Origin: Saprospiraceae bacterium
GTDB lineage: Bacteria > Bacteroidota > Bacteroidia > Chitinophagales > Saprospiraceae
Reading direction: 5' to 3'
DNA length: 5,785 nucleotides
NCBI GenBank assembly: GCA_027031145.1
Contig: JALVEG010000030.1
Location: forward strand, 1 to 5,785
Shown here: piece after piece, positions 1 to 5,730 of the stretch
How the letters are laid out: every line of letters begins with the position of its first letter
Numbering within the stretch: the stretch's first letter is position 1
The notes under the pieces: model-generated
What the model was told of the DNA's origin: nothing
The model's input: only the letters and a program-made list of their open reading frames with translations
Databases searched by the model: none
Position numbers and translations under genes: made by a program

Positions 1-1276
1 CCTTATTAAAATATTTTTTAGCAACATTTTGGATATCCTCTTTGGTTACTTTCATAAATCTTTCCAGTTCAGTATTTATCAAATTTGTATCTCCGTAATA
101 CATTTTATAATTTGCCAAATTCTCTGCAATGCTAACCATCTTAACACTATTATCTACGAATTCCGATTCAATCATATTTCTCAATTTCTGAAATTCCTTA
201 TCACTTATGGGTTCGTTTTTCACCTTTTCAATCTCTTCATCCATCGCTTTTTCCACTTCTCCGGGATCTTTACCCATATTGGCTATTGCAAACATAAGAT
301 GAACACCCGGATCTTCCAGAGGATAAGGAAAACTTGCAACATAGAGCGCTAACTGCTTGTCATCCACCAAAGACTTATTCATACGTGAACTATTGCCACC
401 TGCCAATAATTGAGCAAACATATATGCAGCATAGTAATCTTTGGTTCCCATAGCCGGAATTCTATATGTTTCTATTATTGCAGGCAACTGAATATTATCA
501 TAAATTGTATCCCTTACTTCCCCTCCCAATGGAGGTTCCACAATATTTGGTCTGTATATCTCTTTAGTTCCTTTTGGAATCGGAGAAAAATATTTAGTGA
601 TCATTTTCATTGTCTCCGTAACATTTATATCTCCCGCAATGGACAAAATAGCATTGTTTGGCACATAAAATGTATGATAAAAATCTTTATAATCCTGTTC
701 TGTTGCAGCATTCAAATCATCCATTGATCCTATCACGGGCCATTTGTATGGATGAACCTTATATGCATGACCAAAAGCTTCTTTCCAGATACTTCCATAA
801 GGTCTGTTGTCAATACGTTGGCGTTTTTCCTCTTTCACAACTTCTCTTTGTGTTTCTATACCTACCGAATCGACTTTAGCATGTAGCATCCTTTCGGATT
901 CAAGCCACAATGCCAGTTCAATATTATTGGAAGGTAATACTTCAAAATAAAAAGTTCTGTCCTGAGTAGTATTGGCATTATTCATACCTCCGACATTTTG
1001 CAGATACCTGTCATACTCGCCTCTTTTTACATATTTACTTCCTTCAAACATTAAATGTTCAAAAAAATGAGCAAAACCCGTTCTGTCCGGTTTTTCATTT
1101 TTTGATCCTACATGGTACATTACCGAAACGGCAACTATCGGAGTAGTATGATCTTCATGAAGTATTACATGCAAACCGTTAGATAAGTCATACTCTACAA
1201 AATTGATTTTTTTTGTTTGTGCATTAATATTTCCTATAATAAGTAAAGAAAACAATGCAAATAAAAATTTTTTCAT
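1..1276 (-). CDS. Secreted M16 family zinc metallopeptidase (insulinase/pitrilysin-like), 3' end outside window
   Basis: Reading the minus strand from the ATG at 1276 gives 425 residues with no stop before the window edge, so the C-terminus is missing. Residues 1-19 form a signal peptide (MKK, a hydrophobic stretch, then NINA before Gln20), so the enzyme is exported, probably to the periplasm. The M16 zinc site is HFFEH at 70-74 (two His ligands and the catalytic Glu73), with the third ligand about 75 residues on at Glu149 or Glu150 in VVKEEKRQR. FYVPNNAILSIAGDI (203-217) and LLAGGNSSRM (290-299) are typical of M16 N-terminal and inactive-like domains. The single-unit M16B members are about 420-450 residues, so probably little is lost, although a longer fused two-unit protein is possible. 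In this family such enzymes cleave peptides or small proteins inside a closed chamber, often with a partner half-protein; the partner here, if any, would be beyond the left edge. Substrate unknown. Family assignment is secure. Confidence 0.95.
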   Translation of the reverse strand, partial: MKKFLFALFSLLIIGNINAQTKKINFVEYDLSNGLHVILHEDHTTPIVAVSVMYHVGSKNEKPDRTGFAHFFEHLMFEGSKYVKRGEYDRYLQNVGGMNNANTTQDRTFYFEVLPSNNIELALWLESERMLHAKVDSVGIETQREVVKEEKRQRIDNRPYGSIWKEAFGHAYKVHPYKWPVIGSMDDLNAATEQDYKDFYHTFYVPNNAILSIAGDINVTETMKMITKYFSPIPKGTKEIYRPNIVEPPLGGEVRDTIYDNIQLPAIIETYRIPAMGTKDYYAAYMFAQLLAGGNSSRMNKSLVDDKQLALYVASFPYPLEDPGVHLMFAIANMGKDPGEVEKAMDEEIEKVKNEPISDKEFQKLRNMIESEFVDNSVKMVSIAENLANYKMYYGDTNLINTELERFMKVTKEDIQNVAKKYFNK

Positions 1277-1338
1277 AAACAATTTAATTTATTTGTTAAT
1301 TAATAATTATTGTTAAAAAATGGTATTTGTTAAAATCA

Positions 1339-1348
1339 TGCAAAAATA
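1339..1348 (-). promoter_or_regulatory. Candidate -7 promoter element for the M16 peptidase gene
   Basis: On the minus strand this reads TATTTTTGCA, matching the Bacteroidota -7 consensus TAnnTTTG exactly. It lies 62 bases upstream of the ATG, in the 106-base gap between the permease stop and the peptidase start. I see no convincing TTG/TTTG -33 element at the usual 17-23 base spacing. The rest of the gap is AT-rich with no clear hairpin terminator, so read-through from the permease gene is also possible. Confidence 0.5.
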
Positions 1349-1382
1349 AATTATTTTTTCAATCATAAATAATTAATCCTTA

Positions 1383-2636
1383 TTATTTTCTAATCGCCAC
1401 CACAGGATCCAGTTTTGAAGCATTGTATGCAGGGATTATTCCCGCTATTATTCCAACTCCTATACTCCACAAAACACCATACAAAATATTACCTATAGAA
1501 AGGAACATGACAAAATCAACATAATTATTGATAATTGTGATTACTAAAAATACCAGTACTAAGCCGATAACACCACCAATCAAACTAAGAATAACCGCTT
1601 CAAGAAGAAATTCCAATAAAATAATCATTCTTCTCGCACCGACTGCCTTTTTTATTCCGATAATTTTAGTTCTTTCTTTTACGGAAACAAACATTATATT
1701 TGCAATGCTGACCATACCTACAATCAATGCAAAAATACCGATAAAAAAACCTGCAATATTAATCGAACCAAAAACCTGATCCAATATTTTTGTAAATAAT
1801 GAAGATTCATTAATTGCAAAATTATTTGATTCTACAGGTTTAAGCCCTCTAACTTTTCTCATAGCAACAATAACTTCATCTTCTGTCTTTGAAAGATCAT
1901 TTTCATCCATTGCCTGAACGCTCAACATCCTGCCTGTTCTAAATTTATCTTTGACATTGATATATTTTCTGGCAGTATTATAATTTATCATTATTGCATC
2001 ATCAAAAGGCATCACATTGACTATATTATCCCCTTCTTTAGCCAACACTCCGATAATTTTAAATTTTTGTCCGAAAATTTTAACATCTTTACCAATCGGA
2101 TTTATTCCCTGAAATAATTCCTGAGCTATATTGTACCCGAGTATCACTTTATTTTTGCCGGTAATGTATTCATTTCTTGTAAAATAACGTCCATCATCAA
2201 AATCCAGTTTCATCATATCACCAAATTTCCACGTAGGACAAAGAATATATGCTCCTTCAACACTTGAAGATCTGTATTTCAACGTTTTTCCACCTACAAA
2301 AACAGTGAAAGAAACATTTTTTGCCGATTTAACGTTTTCATTAATAGCTTTAAAATCTTTATAACTGATTTCGGGTCTTCTTTTATACTTCCAATAATTT
2401 TTTCGCGGATCTTCATTCCATGGCATTTTATCTATATAAATAATATCGGTACCCAGTTTTGCAAAACTTGTTTTTATGTTATATTCCAGTGAATCAACAG
2501 CTGTTTTTACAACGACTATGCTGAAAATGCCGATTGAGATACCAAGAAGGGACAAAAAGGTACGAAGCTTATTATTCACCAACTGATTTTTGGCCTGAAT
2601 CAAAGTTTCATATACTATTTTTAAATATATTTTCAT
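1383..2636 (-). CDS. ABC transporter permease, MacB/FtsX type
   Basis: A 417-residue inner-membrane protein with the architecture of the MacB/LolCE/FtsX permease superfamily: a short cytoplasmic N-terminus, membrane segment 1 at about 25-46 (LRTFLSLLGISIGIFSIV), a large periplasmic domain from about 47 to 290 (MacB periplasmic core), and three further membrane segments at about 293-318, 338-367 and 383-403. The signature cytoplasmic loop is VKERTKIIGIKKAVGARR (319-336), the site that couples to the ATPase, and the C-terminus ends IPAYNASKLDPVVAIRK, as usual in the family. There is no nucleotide-binding domain in the protein and no ATPase gene within the window, so the ATP-binding partner must be encoded elsewhere or further away. 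In this superfamily the proteins use ATP hydrolysis for mechanical work in the periplasm, for example lipoprotein release or efflux of peptides and macrolides; the substrate here cannot be read from sequence. Start ATG at 2636 sits just before the conserved N-terminal region; there is no Shine-Dalgarno, as is normal for the phylum. Confidence 0.93.
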   Translation of the reverse strand: MKIYLKIVYETLIQAKNQLVNNKLRTFLSLLGISIGIFSIVVVKTAVDSLEYNIKTSFAKLGTDIIYIDKMPWNEDPRKNYWKYKRRPEISYKDFKAINENVKSAKNVSFTVFVGGKTLKYRSSSVEGAYILCPTWKFGDMMKLDFDDGRYFTRNEYITGKNKVILGYNIAQELFQGINPIGKDVKIFGQKFKIIGVLAKEGDNIVNVMPFDDAIMINYNTARKYINVKDKFRTGRMLSVQAMDENDLSKTEDEVIVAMRKVRGLKPVESNNFAINESSLFTKILDQVFGSINIAGFFIGIFALIVGMVSIANIMFVSVKERTKIIGIKKAVGARRMIILLEFLLEAVILSLIGGVIGLVLVFLVITIINNYVDFVMFLSIGNILYGVLWSIGVGIIAGIIPAYNASKLDPVVAIRK

Positions 2637-2677
2637 ATAATATGATAAAAATTAAAAAAATACTCAAAATCAAGAAC

Positions 2678-2684
2678 CAAATTA
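2678..2684 (-). promoter_or_regulatory. Weak candidate -7 element for the permease gene
   Basis: The minus strand reads TAATTTG, one base shorter than TAnnTTTG, 41 bases before the permease ATG. No matching -33 element is visible. It is the best candidate on this strand in the 183-base divergent spacer (2637-2819), which is otherwise AT-rich with only short imperfect inverted repeats. Confidence 0.22.
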
Positions 2685-2788
2685 GCTGAAAAGCAGTTAT
2701 AAAAAAAGAAGTTTAGATGAACTTAATAAAATAATCTGCAAAAACCTTATATATTTCAATAATCATTATGAAAAATTGATAATAATAG

Positions 2789-2796
2789 TATTTTTG
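2789..2796 (+). promoter_or_regulatory. Candidate -7 promoter element of queA
   Basis: TATTTTTG, followed by CA, is a perfect TAnnTTTG match 23 bases before the queA ATG. Transcription would begin near 2801-2804, leaving a leader of roughly 16-19 bases with no Shine-Dalgarno sequence. The -33 region has only a degenerate TATG near 2767-2770. Confidence 0.6.
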
Positions 2797-2819
2797 CAAA
2801 AATTTAAAAAAACACATAT

Positions 2820-3884
2820 ATGAAATCAAAACTATCAAAGTTTAATTTTGATTTACCAAGGGAATTGATAGCTCAATATCCAACAGAGGAAAGAGATGAA
2901 TCAAGATTGATGATCGTGCACAAAGACAGTGGAAAAATTGAACATAAATTATTTAAAGACATTATCGATTATGTAGAAGAAGGTGATTCTTTTGTAATTA
3001 ACAACACCAAAGTATTTCCTGCAAGACTTTATGGAAATAAAGAAAAAACAGGTGCTAAAATTGAAGTTTTTCTGTTAAGAGAATTAAACTCCAGATTGAG
3101 ATTATGGGATGTTCTGGTTGATCCTGCAAGAAAAATACGAGTTGGCAATAAGTTGTATTTTGAAAAAGAAGGAGAATCTGAAATGTTGGTTGCTGAAGTT
3201 TTGGACAATACTACTTCAAGAGGAAGAACGATCAGGTTTATGTTTGATGGTTCTGATGAGGAATTTCATAAAACATTGAGAAGATTAGGAAATACTCCGT
3301 TACCAAAATACATCGGAAGAGCAGAAGAGAATTTTGATAAAGAAAGATATCAAACTATTTTTGCAAAAAACGATGGAGCTATTGCTGCTCCCACTGCCGG
3401 TTTACATTTTACAAAAAACCTGATGAAAAAGCTTGAACTGAAAGGAGCTGATTTTATGGAATTGACTTTGCATATAGGAATTGGTACATTCAGATCCATT
3501 GAAGTTGAAGACTTATCAAAGCACAAAATGGATGCTGAATATTTTAGTATCCCACAGGAAACAGCAGATGTCATAAACAAAACCAAGCAAAACAACAAAA
3601 AGGTTTTTACGGTTGGAACGACATCTACAAGAGCTGTTGAATCATCGGTTACAGCAACAGGAATGTTGAGAGCTTCCGAAGGATGGACAAATTTATTTAT
3701 ATATCCACCTTATGACTTTCAAATTTCCGATGCATTAATCACTAATTTTCATCTGCCTAAATCAAGTCTTTTAATCATGATAAGTGCATTTGCTGATACG
3801 GATCTGATTTTGGATGCATACAACATTGCCGTAAAGGAAAAATACAGATTCTTTTCTTACGGAGATGCAATGTTAATAATTTAA
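2820..3884 (+). CDS. queA: S-adenosylmethionine:tRNA ribosyltransferase-isomerase (QueA)
   Basis: QueA transfers and isomerises the ribose of S-adenosylmethionine onto 7-aminomethyl-7-deazaguanine at the wobble position of GUN-anticodon tRNAs, giving epoxyqueuosine, the penultimate step of queuosine synthesis in the cytoplasm. The 354-residue protein carries the family's conserved blocks in order: LIAQYPTEERDESRLM (16-31), VINNTKVFPARL (59-70), GAKIEVFLL (78-86), RLGNTPLPKYIGR (155-167), RYQTIFAKNDGAIAAPTAGL (176-195), LHIGIGTFRSI (217-227), TVGTTSTRAVES (264-275), GWTNLFIYPPYDF (288-300) and ITNFHLPKSSLLIMISAF (307-324). The length is that of a complete enzyme. The ATG start lies a few residues before the first conserved block (FDLPRELIAQYP). 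It is transcribed divergently from the ABC permease and followed by a hairpin, so it is probably monocistronic; no other queuosine gene is in the window. Confidence 0.98.
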   Translation: MKSKLSKFNFDLPRELIAQYPTEERDESRLMIVHKDSGKIEHKLFKDIIDYVEEGDSFVINNTKVFPARLYGNKEKTGAKIEVFLLRELNSRLRLWDVLVDPARKIRVGNKLYFEKEGESEMLVAEVLDNTTSRGRTIRFMFDGSDEEFHKTLRRLGNTPLPKYIGRAEENFDKERYQTIFAKNDGAIAAPTAGLHFTKNLMKKLELKGADFMELTLHIGIGTFRSIEVEDLSKHKMDAEYFSIPQETADVINKTKQNNKKVFTVGTTSTRAVESSVTATGMLRASEGWTNLFIYPPYDFQISDALITNFHLPKSSLLIMISAFADTDLILDAYNIAVKEKYRFFSYGDAMLII

Positions 3885-3890
3885 AAATTG

Positions 3891-3961
3891 GTATCTACTC
3901 AGGCAGGGTGATTTTGAAATGAATCAACCTGATCAGATACAGAAAATTATTTTATTTTTTT
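3891..3961 (+). terminator. Hairpin with U-rich tail downstream of queA, probable terminator
   Basis: Six bases after the queA stop, GTATCT (3891-3896) pairs perfectly with AGATAC (3935-3940). Inside, TGATT (3909-3913) pairs with AATCA (3922-3926) around an 8-base loop, and GG (3907-3908) can pair with CC (3928-3929) past a bulged A; alternatively CAGG (3900-3903) pairs with CCTG (3928-3931). A U-rich run (3948-3962, one interrupting A) follows. The hairpin is longer and less regular than a textbook intrinsic terminator, so another RNA role is possible. Confidence 0.55.
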
Positions 3962-3966
3962 TAAAC

Positions 3967-3985
3967 TTTTTTGCAATTTTTTGCA
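3967..3985 (+). repeat. Tandem TTTTTTGCA pair, possible promoter elements upstream of the DUF2795 gene
   Basis: TTTTTTGCA occurs at 3967-3975 and 3977-3985, one helical turn apart (10-base period). Each resembles the TTTTTGCA core of the queA and cmk promoters but lacks the TA of TAnnTTTG. Either copy could be a weak -7 element, or the second could supply a TTG -33 element for the degenerate TTGGTTTC at 4000-4007 (spacer 16). The remaining leader up to 4034 is AT-rich with no Shine-Dalgarno. Confidence 0.35.
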
Positions 3986-4034
3986 TTATTAATAAATAAT
4001 TGGTTTCATTAATTAATAAAACAAAAATAAACAT

Positions 4035-4256
4035 ATGTATTGGACATTAGAATTAGCTCACCATCTTGAAGACGCACCATGGCCTGCTACCAGGGATGAA
4101 TTAATAGATTATGCTATTAGATCAGGATTACCGATTGAAGTAATTGAAAACCTGCAGGAAATGGAAGATGAAGGAGAAATATATGAGAATATTGAAGATA
4201 TTTGGCCTGATTATCCTCGAAAAGATGACTTTCTGTTCAATGAGGATGAATATTAA
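4035..4256 (+). CDS. Small conserved DUF2795 family protein
   Basis: A 73-residue, strongly acidic, soluble protein with no signal peptide or membrane segment. The core (about 7-58) has the DUF2795 pattern: LEDAPWPATRDELIDYAI, then SGLPIEVIENLQEMEDEGE, then YENIEDIWPDYP. I recognise it as a short protein widespread and very well conserved in Bacteroidota, including the MYWTLELA start and the NEDEY end. Its biochemical function is unknown to me. The helix-rich pattern and acidic surface suggest a protein-interaction role, but that is inference only. ATG at 4035 is preceded by an A-rich, Shine-Dalgarno-free leader, and the family's N-terminus matches this start. A strong terminator follows 30 bases after the stop, so it is probably transcribed alone even though cmk lies 79 bases downstream. 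Confidence 0.9.
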   Translation: MYWTLELAHHLEDAPWPATRDELIDYAIRSGLPIEVIENLQEMEDEGEIYENIEDIWPDYPRKDDFLFNEDEY

Positions 4257-4286
4257 TTCAATATTTCAAAAGATTTGATAACATAT

Positions 4287-4330
4287 AAAAAGTCTTGTGA
4301 TTTTATTTTACAAGGCTTTTTTTTATTTTT
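4287..4330 (+). terminator. Intrinsic terminator of the DUF2795 gene
   Basis: AAAAAGTCTTGT (4287-4298) pairs with ACAAGGCTTTTT (4310-4321) over 12 base pairs with a single U-G wobble (4293/4315) around an 11-base AT-rich loop, and is followed by a T-rich run to 4330 broken by one A. The stem's A-rich left arm also gives a five-T run in the reverse orientation, so weak termination of minus-strand transcripts is possible. Its T-tract overlaps the cmk promoter core. Confidence 0.9.
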
Positions 4331-4331
4331 G
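4324..4331 (+). promoter_or_regulatory. -7 promoter element of cmk, overlapping the upstream terminator
   Basis: TATTTTTG is a perfect TAnnTTTG match built from the terminator's T-tract. It ends only 4 bases before the cmk ATG at 4336, so a start site at the usual distance of about 4-8 bases would fall at or around the start codon. The nearest upstream TTG (4295-4297) lies inside the terminator stem with a 26-base spacer, longer than normal, so the -33 element is not convincing. Confidence 0.5.
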
Positions 4332-4335
4332 CAAA

Positions 4336-5034
4336 ATGAACAATAAAAAGTTAATAATAGCTATTGACGGATACTCTTCTTCAGGAAAATCTACAATAGC
4401 TAAATCTCTGGCAAAAAAGCTCAAATATATTTATGTTGACAGTGGTGCTATGTACAGAGCTGTCACATATAAACTTCTGAAAAATAATATAGATTTCAAA
4501 AATATTGATAAAATCAAGGAAATACTTAAGAGCACAACAATTGATTTTATTATTCAAAATGGTGAAAATATAATATTTTTGGATAACGAATGTGTTGAAG
4601 ACAAAATAAGAAGCTTATATATTTCTTCTCATGTCAGTGAAGTATCTGCAATCCCGGAAGTCAGAGAGTTTTTGGTAAAAATACAGAGAAAACTTGGCGA
4701 AAAAGGGGGAATAGTTATGGACGGAAGAGATATTGGAACAGTTGTTTATCCAAATGCAGATCTGAAATTTTTCATTGATGCAGATATCAACATCAGAGCC
4801 AAAAGAAGGCATTTGGAAATGGAAGCGAAAACAGGTGAAAAAATTAACTTAGAGGATGTAAAAAACAATTTGGTCAAAAGGGATAAAATAGATTCATCCA
4901 GAAAACACAGTCCTTTAAAATTAGCTGATGATGCGATTGTTATCAATACGGATAATATGACAAAAGAAGAACAATTACAATATATTTTTGATATAGTCAA
5001 AAAAAAAGAAGATGAACTCAATTCATCTTCTTAA
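4336..5034 (+). CDS. cmk: Cytidylate kinase (CMP/dCMP kinase)
   Basis: Cmk phosphorylates CMP and dCMP with ATP in the cytoplasm, recycling pyrimidine nucleotides for RNA, DNA and phospholipid synthesis. The 232-residue protein begins MNNKKLIIAIDG and runs straight into the P-loop GYSSSGKST (12-20). Next come the CMP-binding YVDSGAMYRAVTY (33-45), VMDGRDIGTVVYPNADLKFF (127-146), the arginine-rich lid region IRAKRRH (153-159), and RDKIDSSRKHSPLKLADDA (182-200), all diagnostic of bacterial Cmk. I chose the ATG at 4336: an in-frame GTG at 4297 would add 13 residues encoded by the terminator hairpin, and no family member needs them. The last codons (KKEDELNSSS) form one half and the loop of a terminator hairpin. 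Base composition matches the neighbours. Complete and apparently functional. Confidence 0.97.
   Translation: MNNKKLIIAIDGYSSSGKSTIAKSLAKKLKYIYVDSGAMYRAVTYKLLKNNIDFKNIDKIKEILKSTTIDFIIQNGENIIFLDNECVEDKIRSLYISSHVSEVSAIPEVREFLVKIQRKLGEKGGIVMDGRDIGTVVYPNADLKFFIDADINIRAKRRHLEMEAKTGEKINLEDVKNNLVKRDKIDSSRKHSPLKLADDAIVINTDNMTKEEQLQYIFDIVKKKEDELNSSS
4999..5032 (-). terminator. Terminator hairpin embedded in the 3' end of cmk, best in the minus direction
   Basis: AAGAAGATGAA (5006-5016) and TTCATCTTCTT (5022-5032) form a perfect 11-bp stem with a 5-base loop. Read on the minus strand, the stem runs into an unbroken T-run that comes from the nine A's at 4999-5007, which is the textbook intrinsic form for the convergent DUF3276 gene. 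On the plus strand the stem ends on the cmk TAA stop and is followed by AAAATATTTTTTAT, a poorer tail, so it may end cmk transcripts less efficiently. The minus-strand transcript would have a 3' UTR of about 145-180 bases antisense to the end of cmk. Confidence 0.8.
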
Positions 5035-5176
5035 AATATTTTTTATCGGTTAATCCCATACGATACAAACAAGCAAAAGAGATAAATCACCCTTGCAATA
5101 TTAATCTTCTACTGTTTTACAGCAATACATCCTACAAATTAACTCCTTAAAGGAATCAATTTATGAAACTACTACT
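5035..5176. other. Convergent spacer between cmk and the DUF3276 gene
   Basis: 142 bases with no credible reading frame. The only inverted repeat I notice is a 4-5 base TCCTT/AAGGA near 5143-5154, too short to call. In the minus direction this stretch would be the 3' UTR of the DUF3276 transcript, ending at the hairpin inside cmk. Confidence 0.5.
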
Positions 5177-5578
5177 CTACCAGGACATATCTTCTTCTGA
5201 CTGGGAATCATCTTTCTTTTCTTCTTTAGATTCTTCCTCATTATTTTCTTGTTGTTTCAGTTCTTCTGCTCTTTTTCTCTCCCACTCTTCCTGTCTGCGT
5301 TGATATTCATCAAAATCATATTCAGGCATCAATTCTGTTTTTACATAATTGATAGTTTCTTCCATCCCTTTCAGGAACCTGTTAAAATCTTCTTTATATA
5401 AAAAGATCTTATGCCTTTCATATCCTTCACCATCAAATTTTCTGGTGCTTTCAGTTAATGTAATGAAGAAATCTCCACCTTTAGTTTCTCTTACATCAAA
5501 AAAATATGTTCTTCTCTTTCCGGCTCTGATCTTTGATGAATATACCGGTTCAAATTTCATTTTTCCTCCGTTTTCCAC
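5177..5578 (-). CDS. PUR-like nucleic-acid-binding protein, DUF3276 family
   Basis: A 133-residue cytoplasmic protein counted from a GTG at 5578, or 127 from the ATG at 5560. Residues about 12-81 match the PUR domain of DUF3276: SSKIRAGKRRTYFFDVRETK (14-33), FFITLTESTRKF (37-48), ERHKIFLYKEDFNRFLKGME (54-73) and ETINYVK, i.e. a four-stranded sheet followed by a helix. Known relatives such as Borrelia BpuR and the Bacteroides PUR-like protein share this fold and bind single-stranded nucleic acid; DNA/RNA binding here is inferred from the family. The C-terminal third (88-133) is highly charged: a Arg/Glu-rich probable helix or coiled coil (90-110), then an acidic disordered tail ending SEEDMSW. 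It is convergent to cmk, has its own promoter, and ends at a hairpin inside cmk. A regulatory or nucleic-acid-chaperone role is plausible but unproven. Confidence 0.9.
   Translation of the reverse strand: MENGGKMKFEPVYSSKIRAGKRRTYFFDVRETKGGDFFITLTESTRKFDGEGYERHKIFLYKEDFNRFLKGMEETINYVKTELMPEYDFDEYQRRQEEWERKRAEELKQQENNEEESKEEKKDDSQSEEDMSW
5565..5569 (-). promoter_or_regulatory. GGAGG Shine-Dalgarno-like site that bears on the DUF3276 start
   Basis: The minus strand reads GGAGG, four A's, then ATG (5560-5558). This is the only canonical Shine-Dalgarno core I see before a start in the window. If translation begins at the ATG, the site has a short 4-base spacing. If it begins at the upstream GTG (5578), the same bases are two glycine codons (residues 4-5). 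Confidence 0.4.
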
Positions 5579-5614
5579 AGTTTCTAATTTTGTTTAGTAA
5601 AATAAATCACGACA

Positions 5615-5648
5615 CAAAAGTAAAACTAATATTTTAAAATAAAAACAA
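5615..5648 (-). promoter_or_regulatory. Promoter of the DUF3276 gene
   Basis: The minus strand carries TACTTTTG (5622-5615), a perfect TAnnTTTG -7 element, preceded by a TTG (5648-5646) at a 23-base spacing, the long end of the range described for Flavobacterium promoters. Transcription would start near 5607-5611, giving a leader of about 30 bases to the GTG or about 48 to the ATG. Confidence 0.6.
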
Positions 5649-5690
5649 TCTAAAAAATTATTTCAATTTATAAAATGTTAAAATTCCTTA

Positions 5691-5714
5691 TAAATACTAA
5701 ATCTAAATACTAAA
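5691..5714. repeat. 11-bp direct repeat upstream of the DUF3276 promoter
   Basis: TAAATACTAAA occurs at 5691-5701 and again at 5704-5714 (13-base period; TTTAGTATTTA on the minus strand). It lies about 70-90 bases upstream of the DUF3276 -7 element in an otherwise featureless AT-rich spacer (5623-5730). It could be a binding-site pair, but repeats of this length arise easily in AT-rich sequence. Confidence 0.35.
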
Positions 5715-5730
5715 AAAGGATAAAAACATA

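Noticed and set aside
29..879. Three plus-strand open frames, 73-107 codons, in the left part of the window.
   Set aside because: They lie antisense to the well-supported M16 peptidase, have no recognisable domains, and have compositions typical of reverse-frame shadows.
1528..1779. Plus-strand frame rich in Ile, Pro and Thr.
   Set aside because: It is antisense to the membrane-helix region of the ABC permease; the composition follows from the opposite strand.
2682..2700. Inverted repeat TAGCTG/CAGTTA in the divergent spacer as an operator.
   Set aside because: It has only six pairs including a G-T wobble, and no match to a known operator; expected by chance in this composition.
3350..3598. 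Minus-strand frame inside queA.
   Set aside because: It is antisense to conserved QueA motifs, with no promoter or family resemblance.
3886..3945. Possible tRNA or tRNA remnant after queA, because of the paired ends and G-rich left arm.
   Set aside because: There is no T-loop or anticodon-arm pattern and it is too short; a terminator-like hairpin explains it better.
4297..4335. Longer cmk start at the in-frame GTG, adding 13 hydrophobic residues (MILFYKAFFYFCK).
   Set aside because: Those codons are the terminator loop, right arm and T-tract, and the P-loop is already at its normal distance from the ATG at 4336.
4615..5021. Two overlapping minus-strand frames inside cmk, the second rich in Ser, Leu and Phe.
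   Set aside because: They are antisense to conserved Cmk motifs and the second merely mirrors Lys/Glu-rich codons.
5349..5597. Plus-strand frame over the PUR-like gene.
   Set aside because: It is antisense to the conserved PUR domain and overlaps that gene's leader.
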